NCBI GenBank assembly: GCA_021775655.1
Contig: JAJFHK010000406.1
Coordinates: forward strand, 1 to 5,476
DNA: 5,476 nucleotides
Reading direction: 5' to 3'
From: Filomicrobium sp.
Lineage (GTDB): Bacteria > Pseudomonadota > Alphaproteobacteria > Rhizobiales > Hyphomicrobiaceae
Shown: positions 1-5,476 of the stretch, piece after piece
Numbering within the stretch: position 1 is the stretch's first letter
How the letters are laid out: every line of letters starts with the position of its first letter
Notes under the pieces: generated by a model
Seen by the model: the letters and a program-made list of their open reading frames with translations, nothing else
What the model was told of the DNA's origin: nothing
Databases searched by the model: none
Position numbers and translations under genes: made by a program

Positions 1-287
1 TGGTCAAAGCTGGTATCCGCCAGAAGGTTTCTTCGGTCGGTCACACGGTGTTCTATGGCTTTTATCAGCGGATGGAAGACATGGTTTCTCCAGACCTCGT
101 TGCGCTGGGCGCAACTGGAACTGAAATGGACCGTTGGGGCGTAGGTATCGTGCAGGAAGTCGATGCAGCTGCCATGTCGATGTGGCTGCAGTATCAGCAG
201 TTTGACGGTGAAATCAATGCCGGGCCAGCAACTGTTGAACTTGACGAATTGCACATGGTCAAGTTCGGTGCTCTGATCCCCTTCTAA
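1..287 (+). CDS. Porin, Porin_2 family, C-terminal part (5' end outside window)
   Basis: This is the last 94 codons of an outer-membrane general-diffusion porin, with the reading frame beginning at base 3 and a TAA stop at 285-287. The frame is open through the left edge, so the ATG at 48 is internal and not a start. The translation aligns along its length with the end of the porin at 986-2365: VKAGIRQKV against LKAGLKRKV, then WGVGIVQEVDAAAM against YGVGIVQNVDAAAM, and a final VKFGALIPF against VKIGGLINF. It ends in phenylalanine, the usual C-terminal signal of outer-membrane beta-barrels that is recognised by the BAM complex. The alternating polar and hydrophobic residues fit the last transmembrane strands of a 16-stranded barrel. 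Compared with its neighbour it lacks a cysteine-containing insert in the last loop. Family membership is inferred from this similarity and is fairly secure; substrate selectivity cannot be judged from the fragment. Confidence 0.93.
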   Translation, partial: VKAGIRQKVSSVGHTVFYGFYQRMEDMVSPDLVALGATGTEMDRWGVGIVQEVDAAAMSMWLQYQQFDGEINAGPATVELDELHMVKFGALIPF

Positions 288-316
288 GTGAAGGCCAATT
301 GAAGCAATCATACGAA

Positions 317-356
317 AATAAGCCATCCCGGGGCACCGGGGTGGCTTATTCTTTTG
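317..356 (+). terminator. Rho-independent terminator of the upstream porin
   Basis: A 15-bp stem pairs bases 317-331 with 336-350 around a four-base loop (GGCA, 332-335). All pairs are Watson-Crick except one T-G pair (326/341). The stem is followed by CTTTTG. It begins 29 bases after the porin stop codon, as expected for the end of a single-gene transcript. The AT-rich outer stem (AATAA/TTATT) could also help termination in the opposite direction, but no minus-strand gene ends here. Confidence 0.9.
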
Positions 357-897
357 TAAAATTGGTGCACGCCAATATCTTTGCTCGGCGGACAGTAACC
401 GGCCCCGGTCCTTGATCGTGTCTGACCAAGTTGGCCACTCCTAGCCCGGTGCTCACATTGACACAAAGGCACGAACTACCGGAATCTGTATTGCTGTCCG
501 GCGTGGCGCTGTGCATTTCCCGCATCACATTGGCGGCTAGGGCTGCGGATCTCAACGACACAGGGGGCAATTCTGCCGAAAAGTTACCTCTTCCACACCT
601 TTTGAGCGGCCTCTAGTCTGAGCGATCGACGCTAGTTGAGACCGCCTGCCCCAAGAAGGAAAAGGTCAAATATTTTTCTGTACCGGCCGAATTCTGGATG
701 CATTTTTCTTCATCATGGCTACTTACGGTGCATTATTGCTTAATTTTCCGACCTTTGGCCTTGTGACCACGCTGCGCCATGAGTTGCTGCATTGACACAC
801 AGAACGCGTTCCACCCAAACGGCTGCACTGATCAATTGTAGGGCACACGCGAATCGCATCAATTTCCACGGCATGCGGCTCAGTTAATGCGTTCATC
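357..897. other. Long porin-porin intergenic region, no supported gene
   Basis: This stretch between the first porin's terminator and the hairpin before the second porin holds no reading frame that looks like a protein. The short frames on either strand lack a ribosome binding site, hydrophobic or domain signature, or recognisable similarity. Bases from about 660 to 750 are locally AT-rich and could hold a promoter, but no good paired -35/-10 was found. The ten-base word CATTGACACA, which contains a TTGACA hexamer, occurs twice, at 456-465 and 790-799. The region probably carries the regulatory sequence of the downstream porin and perhaps a small RNA ending at 923. Confidence 0.6.
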
Positions 898-923
898 GCC
901 GCGCAAATGTGTGCGGCCTTTTT
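898..923 (+). terminator. Intrinsic-terminator-like hairpin in the porin leader
   Basis: Bases 898-904 (GCCGCGC) pair with 911-917 (GTGCGGC) to give a seven-bp, almost all G-C stem with one G-T pair and a six-base loop. A C and then five T residues (919-923) follow directly. This is the layout of a Rho-independent terminator on the plus strand. No gene ends nearby, because the previous porin already has its own terminator at 317-356. The hairpin therefore most likely ends a small RNA made within the intergenic region, or acts as an attenuator in the 5' leader of the porin that starts at 986. The structure is seen directly; its function is inferred. Confidence 0.65.
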
Positions 924-985
924 AGTTTCGCGTTTTTGTCCAGGCGTCCGCCAACAAGTAGACAACGCAGACTAGGAGATAGTCG

Positions 986-2365
986 ATGAACAAATACAGC
1001 CTGAGCGCCTTGCTGGCGGCCGGCCTTATGGCGGGCAGCTTTGCAACTGGGGCGCAAGCTGCTGACCTCGGTGGGGATTGCTGCGCCGATCTCGAAGAAC
1101 GTGTAGCCGAACTCGAAGCCACGACTGCCCGTAAGGGCAACCGCAAGGTTTCGCTGACGGTTTCCGGCTTCGTTGCTCAGCAGGTTTTGATCTGGGATGA
1201 CGGAGAAGAGAGCAACGTCTATATCACCGATACGGGATCCGTCTCGATCGGTACGCACTTTGCCTTCTCAGGTAAGGCTCAGATCAACAGTGAATGGTCT
1301 GCTGGCTTCCTGATCAAGATCGAAGCGATGAACAACGACTCGCTGACGGTTGGTCAGAACAGCGACGAAGGCCCCAACGCAATGTTGCTCGTTCAGTCGG
1401 GTGGTACTGCTGGAGTGCTGGGTCTAGAAAGTGCCTACTGGTTCTTGAAGAGCGAGCGGATCGGTCGCGTCAGCGTCGGTCAGCAGTCTTCTGCTGCAGA
1501 TAACCAAGCGATCCTTCCGGACGGTTCCGGGTCATTGGTTCAGGCAAACTACGTTCTCTATGACGTTAACGGCTTCACAACTCGGGCAAACGGGGTTTAC
1601 ACCGGCTTCAGCTGGGGCAACCTCGGCAACTGTCAGGCCTACGACGGTTATGGTGGTGCATTCGGCGACTGCGACGGTTTCCCGAACAACTCGGTCCGTT
1701 ACGACACGCCAACGTTCGCAGGCTTCGGTGCTTCGGCATCGTGGGGTGAGGACGATCAATGGGCGGTTTCGGGTCGCTACGCCGGTGAATTCAGCGGCAT
1801 CAAAATTGCCGGTGCTATCGCCTACAGCCATTCAAGCGACGAAAACGGCGTCGGTCTTGCAACGATGCTCAATGCTCGTGCCAATGGTGGTCTTGACGTC
1901 GGGCACTTCCAGTTAGGCGGCTACGTCGAGCACACCTCGAGCGGCCTGTTCTTCTACGGTGCTTACGCTACGGCTGACAATGAGACGACCGCTTCGTTCC
2001 GCGGTGCTGGCCAGACTAATCCCGACGGGGATATGTTCTACCTCAAAGCAGGTCTGAAACGGAAAGTGTTCGCGATCGGTTCGACGACCTTTTACGGTGA
2101 GTATGGTCAGAAAGACGATGCGTTCACTGCAGGCATGTATGATGCAGGTGTTAACAACACGGAACTTGATCACTACGGTGTTGGCATCGTTCAGAACGTT
2201 GATGCGGCTGCAATGCAGTTGTGGGTTGCTTGGCGTCATTACGACGGTGACGTGAATTGCCTTGATCAAGCTGTTGGCAGCTGTGCCGGTATCGGTCTGG
2301 GGCAGGGCACCAACAGCCTCGAAGACTTCGATCTCGTCAAGATCGGTGGCTTGATCAACTTCTGA
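986..2365 (+). CDS. Outer-membrane porin, Porin_2 family
   Basis: The 459-residue product is a general-diffusion porin, expected as a trimer of 16-stranded beta-barrels passing small hydrophilic solutes across the outer membrane. The ATG at 986 follows an AGGAG ribosome binding site at 974-978. Residues 1-25 form a Sec signal peptide (lysine near the start, hydrophobic core, cleavage after AQA). The mature start has ADLGGDCCADLEERVAELE, including adjacent cysteines 32 and 33 and a short heptad-like helix, typical of Hyphomicrobiales porins. The first beta-strand follows (VSLTVSGFVAQQ). The chain ends GGLINF, with the terminal phenylalanine used for barrel assembly. Two further cysteine pairs (216/229 and 425/433) lie in predicted loops and may form disulfides. 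It is a tandem paralogue of the partial porin at 1-287, with its own leader and terminator. The family call is firm; the symbol is left open because several porin paralogues are usual in this group. Confidence 0.95.
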   Translation: MNKYSLSALLAAGLMAGSFATGAQAADLGGDCCADLEERVAELEATTARKGNRKVSLTVSGFVAQQVLIWDDGEESNVYITDTGSVSIGTHFAFSGKAQINSEWSAGFLIKIEAMNNDSLTVGQNSDEGPNAMLLVQSGGTAGVLGLESAYWFLKSERIGRVSVGQQSSAADNQAILPDGSGSLVQANYVLYDVNGFTTRANGVYTGFSWGNLGNCQAYDGYGGAFGDCDGFPNNSVRYDTPTFAGFGASASWGEDDQWAVSGRYAGEFSGIKIAGAIAYSHSSDENGVGLATMLNARANGGLDVGHFQLGGYVEHTSSGLFFYGAYATADNETTASFRGAGQTNPDGDMFYLKAGLKRKVFAIGSTTFYGEYGQKDDAFTAGMYDAGVNNTELDHYGVGIVQNVDAAAMQLWVAWRHYDGDVNCLDQAVGSCAGIGLGQGTNSLEDFDLVKIGGLINF

Positions 2366-2394
2366 TCTGACGTATTAGTCTCCATTTTCCAGGG

Positions 2395-2420
2395 AAAGCC
2401 GGCCTTAGGGTCGGCTTTTT
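2395..2420 (+). terminator. Rho-independent terminator after the second porin
   Basis: A ten-bp stem pairs 2395-2404 (AAAGCCGGCC) with 2409-2418, with one G-T pair (2402/2411), a four-base loop (TTAG) and a T-rich tail (TTTTTCTGTTT) that overlaps the end of the stem. It starts 29 bases after the TGA stop. This separates porin transcription from the VWA gene that follows, so that gene needs its own promoter in about 80 bases; no convincing -35/-10 pair was found there. Confidence 0.9.
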
Positions 2421-2499
2421 CTGTTTCAAAGTTGGGTGATATTCACGATAGAGAATGCGCCGTGTATGAAGGCGTTCATCAAAACTCAGGGCAAAAATT

Positions 2500-3681
2500 G
2501 TGTTCGTTTCATTCTTCAATGAGCTGAAGTCGGCCAAACTTCCGGTTTCCCTGCGCGAATATCTGACGCTCATGGAGGCGTTGGAAAGTGGCGTTGCTGG
2601 TGGCCGCGTTCAAGACTTCTATTATCTAGCTCGTGCGTCTCTGGTTAAAGACGAACGGTTTCTCGATCGCTTTGATCAGGTGTTCGGTCAAGTCTTCAAG
2701 GGGGTGAGTGGGCTGTCTGAGGGCGCCGATGCGCAGGCAGAGATTCCTGCTGAGTGGCTGAAGGCGATGTCGGAATTGAATCTCAGCACCGAGGACATGG
2801 CACGTATCGAGGAGCTTGGCGGCTGGGACAAGATCATGGAAACATTGCGCCAGCGCCTCGACGAACAAAGAAGCCGCCACGAGGGTGGCAGCAAATGGAT
2901 CGGCACAGGTGGCACATCGCCGTTTGGTGCCTATGGTTATAACCCGGCAGGTATTCGCATCGGCCAGAAGGCGAGCCGGCATCAGCGCGCAATTAAGGTA
3001 TGGGACAAACGCGAGTTTCGTGATCTCGATGACGGCGTTGAAGTAGGAACTCGCAACCTGCGTGTCGCGTTACGAAAGCTTAGGCGGCTGGCCCGTGAAG
3101 GCGCGGCGGAAGAGTTTGACCTCGACGATACAGTCCGCTCTACAGCCGAACGCGGTTATTTGGATATCAAGATGCGGCCTGAGAGGCGCAACGCGGTCAA
3201 GGTCTTGATGTTCTTCGATGTCGGCGGTTCAATGGACTGGCACGTCAAGACTGCCGAAGAGCTCTTTTCTGCCGCCCGTAGCGATTTCAAGCATCTTGAA
3301 TACTACTACTTTCACAACTGCCTTTATGAGGGTGTGTGGCGCAACAATGCGCGCCGGCGAAACGAGCGGATAGCGACGCTAGACGTGCTGAACACTTATC
3401 CTGCCGACTACAAAGTGATATTCGTTGGCGATGCCTCCATGAGCCCTTATGAGGTCATAGTACCTGGCGGCTCGGTCGAGCATATGAACAAAGAGCCGGG
3501 CTCGTTTTGGCTGCAACGAGTGACGGAATTCTATTCAAGTTGCGTCTGGCTAAATCCTGTCCCTGAAAACCATTGGGAATGGACGCAGTCGATCGGCATG
3601 GTCAACTCGCTTCTTGCTGACCGCATGTTCCCGCTGACACTCGACGGCCTTGAGCGGGCAATCCGGGAGTTACAGCGTTAA
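2500..3681 (+). CDS. VWA domain-containing protein, CoxE-like (COG3825 type)
   Basis: The 393-residue protein has no signal peptide or membrane segment and should be cytoplasmic. Residues 1-125 are mostly helical (MFVSFFNELK, PVSLREYLTLMEAL). A conserved-looking Gly-rich linker (GTGGTSPFGAYG, 135-146) follows, then a basic segment (186-200). The C-terminal von Willebrand A fold starts near residue 231. Its metal-site motif is FDVGGSMD with Asp240 and Ser244, so the usual D-x-S-x-S reads D-V-G-G-S. A second likely metal-site segment is VGDASMSPYE (309-318). Relatives typically lie beside a MoxR-family AAA+ ATPase and are thought to work with it in maturation or metal insertion, as CoxE and CoxD do for carbon monoxide dehydrogenase; here the gene before it is a porin. 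The start is GTG at 2500 with only a weak AGGG (2488-2491) upstream; MFVSFF matches the beginning I expect for this family. Family call firm, cellular role unknown. Confidence 0.9.
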   Translation: MFVSFFNELKSAKLPVSLREYLTLMEALESGVAGGRVQDFYYLARASLVKDERFLDRFDQVFGQVFKGVSGLSEGADAQAEIPAEWLKAMSELNLSTEDMARIEELGGWDKIMETLRQRLDEQRSRHEGGSKWIGTGGTSPFGAYGYNPAGIRIGQKASRHQRAIKVWDKREFRDLDDGVEVGTRNLRVALRKLRRLAREGAAEEFDLDDTVRSTAERGYLDIKMRPERRNAVKVLMFFDVGGSMDWHVKTAEELFSAARSDFKHLEYYYFHNCLYEGVWRNNARRRNERIATLDVLNTYPADYKVIFVGDASMSPYEVIVPGGSVEHMNKEPGSFWLQRVTEFYSSCVWLNPVPENHWEWTQSIGMVNSLLADRMFPLTLDGLERAIRELQR

Positions 3682-3853
3682 GCAGCAGGTCGGCTCCGGT
3701 AACAATCGGAAAATTATCGGCCTTGGGCCTATCAAATGCCTTTATTCCGGCCAATTTGCGCTCACAGCTAATTCGCGATGTCGATTGACCCGTGCCCAAA
3801 GTTCGGGCAATCCTCAATGCGAAAATTGGTTTCGATTCCGGGGACTTCGGACG

Positions 3854-4414
3854 ATGACACTGCGCCATATATCTCGCACCACTCTGATCGCATTGGCCTC
3901 GTTGCTGGCGGCGGGTTGCTCGTCTGGGCCAGGCATTACGACTGGTTCGCTGATTGGCGGATCGGACCAAGCTACGCCGGCAGCTGCACCGCTGGATAAT
4001 AATACGCCAACGGGTCGCGCACTTCATGTCGGCCGGGTTTCAGCACGCGCTATGAAGTGCGGTTACAATTTTGATGCCGCCGCGCTGAAGTCCAACTATA
4101 TCGCGGCAGAGGCATCCGGGGGATTGGCCGTTGGCGATCTCACAAAAATCGAACGCATCTACGATACAGGCTATCGTGGCGTGACGTCTGCGGCTGCAAG
4201 TGAACCTGATTATTGCAATTCAAAAAGAACAGCGGTGATTAAGACCCAGTTGACAAATGTTCTGGCCGCTAACTATTCGCCACCAGCGCAGAAGGTCGTG
4301 GCCAGCACGGGTATGTTCGGCGGACTGTTCGACCAGGATGTTGTTGCTGATAAGGGCCCATCGTTCGGCTCAAGTGACTGGTGGGATGCCCAGCGCGAAA
4401 ACAAGCCACAATAG
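3854..4414 (+). CDS. Putative lipoprotein of unknown function
   Basis: The 186-residue product begins with a lipoprotein signal peptide: basic residues (Arg4, Arg8), a hydrophobic stretch (LIALASLLAAG) and a lipobox LAAGC, making Cys22 the lipidated residue. With serine at the next position and no Asp retention signal, it is probably sorted to the outer membrane. A low-complexity Gly/Ser/Ala/Pro linker (23-50) precedes a compact domain from about 51 to 145 (TPTGRALHVGRVSARAMKCGYNFD and beyond). Cys69 and Cys121 are the only cysteines of the mature domain and could form a disulfide. The tail is Gly/Ser-rich with a Trp pair (SSDWWDAQ). The frame is open back to 3650, but ATG 3854 is chosen because it puts the signal peptide at the N terminus; ribosome binding is weak (GGGGA at 3840-3844). 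It resembles conserved hypothetical proteins of Hyphomicrobiales, but I cannot name a family. It probably shares a transcript with the membrane protein 18 bases downstream. Confidence 0.82.
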   Translation: MTLRHISRTTLIALASLLAAGCSSGPGITTGSLIGGSDQATPAAAPLDNNTPTGRALHVGRVSARAMKCGYNFDAAALKSNYIAAEASGGLAVGDLTKIERIYDTGYRGVTSAAASEPDYCNSKRTAVIKTQLTNVLAANYSPPAQKVVASTGMFGGLFDQDVVADKGPSFGSSDWWDAQRENKPQ

Positions 4415-4432
4415 TTGGTAGCTGGCGGGCAT

Positions 4433-4792
4433 GTGCAGCAGCTTCTCTATATCGAGACAATCCTAAAATTCAGTGGCGGGCTCGTCTTATTGCTACTGCC
4501 TTTGACGGCGTGCAGCGTCTTCGGTCTGCCTAAGCCCCAATCAGGCTTGTGGCCGCGTCTTCTTGGCACCGTCCTCATCGGTATCGCGGGAGCGACATAT
4601 ATCGAGGGAGCAACAGGGACACATGGCCTCGGCATGGCCGGATGCCTCGTAATAAACATGGTGGCGGTTGCATCAATTCTGACGCTGCTGACATTTGGTG
4701 CAGCAGGTAAGTCAAGGCGCGCACGCGGCATCCTTGCTCTGCTAGCGCTGGCGCTCTTGTTGTTGAGCTTCCTTGAACTCGGGCAGATCTAG
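4433..4792 (+). CDS. Small four-helix inner-membrane protein, unknown function
   Basis: The 119-residue protein is strongly hydrophobic with four likely membrane helices, at about 10-31, 41-58, 66-89 and 98-117. Between helices 3 and 4 is a basic loop (GKSRRARG, 92-99), which by the positive-inside rule would face the cytoplasm and put both termini on the periplasmic side. Glu58 and Glu115 lie near helix ends (TYIEG, LELG). GTG 4433 is preferred as the start because GGCGGG (4424-4429) lies just before it and it gives MQQLLYIETILKFSGG, the beginning I would expect for relatives. A TTG at 4415 would add six residues and sits right after the lipoprotein stop. The 18-base gap suggests co-transcription with the lipoprotein. 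The last 51 bases overlap the end of the GntR gene on the other strand. Similar small proteins occur in Hyphomicrobiales without a known role, and I assign none. Confidence 0.78.
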   Translation: MQQLLYIETILKFSGGLVLLLLPLTACSVFGLPKPQSGLWPRLLGTVLIGIAGATYIEGATGTHGLGMAGCLVINMVAVASILTLLTFGAAGKSRRARGILALLALALLLLSFLELGQI

Positions 4793-5458
4793 AGCCTGTT
4801 CAAAGGCCTTTGCGAGCGCGGCAAGTTTGTTTGCAAGATGCTCCTTCAACAACCGGCCCATACGCTTGCTATCTCTTGCTTGAAACGCGACCAAAATCTC
4901 TTCATGTTCATCGATCGCCTGGGACCACCGCTCCTGTGATAGGTTTGCGGTATAGCGCGCGCGGCGGACCTGCCCGGAAACAGTCCGCATAAGTCGCGGA
5001 AGCGCAGAGTTGCCCGAGGCCTCTATGATCAGGCGATGAACTTCTTCGTTGACGCGGAAATAGCCCTTTCGGTCACCCTTTTCGAACATTGCCACCATGC
5101 GGGACTGCAGGGTTGCGGCACGCTCAATCTGGGCGTGCGTCGCGTTCTCACAGGCCAGTTCGCCGGCGAGTGCTTCAAGTGCGCCCAACACGGGGAATGC
5201 GTGTTGCATGTCTTCCCATGTGAGTGCGGTGACGGAAGCGCCACGGTTTTGCATCAATTGCACGAGGCCTTCTGTCGAAAGGATCTTCAGCGCCTCTCTT
5301 ACCGGCGTGCGCGAGACCCCGAACTGCTCACAGAGAACTTTTTCCGAGATCTTGGCGCCCGGCTTTAGTTCGCCGTGGACGATCGCCCGCCGCAACTGAT
5401 CGGCGAGGTCCTCGTGGAGTGCGCGGCGCTCGATGGGCGCGGGGGCAGATGTGGCCAT
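4742..5458 (-). CDS. GntR-family transcriptional regulator, FCD (FadR/VanR-like) type
   Basis: The 238-residue DNA-binding regulator has the two-domain layout of FadR-subfamily GntR proteins. Residues 13-78 form the winged helix-turn-helix, with the recognition-helix signature VSRTPVREAL at about 48-57 and a wing around QNRGASVT (70-77). Residues from about 83 to 217 form the all-helical FCD ligand domain. Its metal-site pattern is visible: Asn137 and His141 in NEEVH, His185 in DEHEEIL and His207 in KEHLANKL, so a metal-bound carboxylate effector is likely. Asn replaces the more common Asp at the first ligand position, a known variant. The C-terminal tail is charged (EFKEAQQQERQR). ATG 5458 is preferred to GTG 5461 because AGGA lies seven bases before the ATG. 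Such regulators usually control adjacent catabolic or transport genes; the candidates lie beyond the right edge. The effector cannot be predicted. Its 3' end overlaps the convergent membrane-protein gene. Confidence 0.93.
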   Translation of the reverse strand: MATSAPAPIERRALHEDLADQLRRAIVHGELKPGAKISEKVLCEQFGVSRTPVREALKILSTEGLVQLMQNRGASVTALTWEDMQHAFPVLGALEALAGELACENATHAQIERAATLQSRMVAMFEKGDRKGYFRVNEEVHRLIIEASGNSALPRLMRTVSGQVRRARYTANLSQERWSQAIDEHEEILVAFQARDSKRMGRLLKEHLANKLAALAKAFEQALDLPEFKEAQQQERQR

Positions 5459-5476
5459 CACGTGGTCCTGGTTGCG

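Noticed and set aside
431..616. Plus-strand 61-codon frame, and an overlapping minus-strand 74-codon frame (346-570), in the porin-porin gap.
   Set aside because: Neither has a ribosome binding site or recognisable protein features. They overlap on opposite strands, and the minus-strand one runs into the terminator flank.
698..795. Two possible short leader peptides, 698-766 (22 residues) and 715-795 (26 residues), upstream of the leader terminator.
   Set aside because: No ribosome binding site precedes either start, and neither has a run of one amino-acid codon as in classic attenuation peptides. They also overlap in different frames.
936..964. Possible porin promoter TTGTCC (936-941), 17 bases, TAGACA (959-964).
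   Set aside because: The -10 is poor and would leave a leader of only about 15 bases with the ribosome binding site at its very start. Not strong enough to annotate.
893..1258. Minus-strand 121-codon frame across the porin start, plus other long antisense frames at 1532-1831 and 1913-2269.
   Set aside because: They are shadows of the well-supported porin gene, whose signal peptide and barrel pattern leave no room for a second gene.
3719..3809. Small inverted repeats GGCC-TTG-GGCC and TGCCC/GGGCA between the VWA and lipoprotein genes, considered as a terminator or promoter region.
   Set aside because: The stems are four to five bp with no T run, so no terminator. A TTGACC at 3785 has no convincing -10.
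3650..3853. In-frame upstream extension of the lipoprotein gene to an ATG at 3650, overlapping the VWA gene.
   Set aside because: The extension would bury the lipoprotein signal peptide and lipobox some 68 residues inside the protein, and its residues show no domain character. ATG 3854 gives a standard lipoprotein.
4415..4432. TTG start at 4415 for the four-helix membrane protein.
   Set aside because: It has no ribosome binding site at the right distance. GTG 4433 has GGCGGG just upstream and gives a start beginning at the first helix. It remains a possible alternative.

Overview
The window looks like chromosomal DNA from an alphaproteobacterium of the order Hyphomicrobiales (Rhizobiales). 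The evidence is two porins of the alphaproteobacterial Porin_2 type, the start of the mature porin (ADLGGDCCADLEERVAELE), a VWA protein with the FDVGGSMD signature, and moderately GC-rich codon use. The genus cannot be fixed from the sequence alone. No mobile element, CRISPR array, tRNA, rRNA or phage gene was seen.

Layout. Positions 1-287 hold the 3' end of a porin gene, followed by a strong intrinsic terminator (317-356). A long intergenic stretch (288-985) follows. It carries no convincing gene, but has a second intrinsic-terminator-like hairpin at 898-923, only 62 bases before the next porin start. A complete porin (986-2365) comes next, also ending at a clear terminator (2395-2420). The two porins are paralogues in tandem, each in its own transcription unit.

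Positions 2500-3681 encode a VWA-domain protein of the CoxE-like/COG3825 kind, starting at GTG. After a 172-base gap comes a small lipoprotein of unknown function (3854-4414). Eighteen bases further on is a four-helix membrane protein of unknown function (4433-4792), probably co-transcribed with it. On the opposite strand a GntR/FCD-family repressor-type gene (4742-5458) runs toward this pair, and the two coding regions overlap tail to tail by 51 bases. Its promoter and probable target genes lie beyond the right edge.

The genes do not form one obvious pathway. The porins serve outer-membrane permeability, the lipoprotein and four-helix protein are envelope proteins, and the VWA protein is a cytoplasmic metal-site protein whose usual MoxR-type ATPase partner is not next to it. 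The region reads as an ordinary, conserved-type chromosomal segment. The points most worth a second look are the terminator inside the porin leader, the divergent final loop of the second porin, the VWA gene without its usual neighbour, and the convergent coding overlap.
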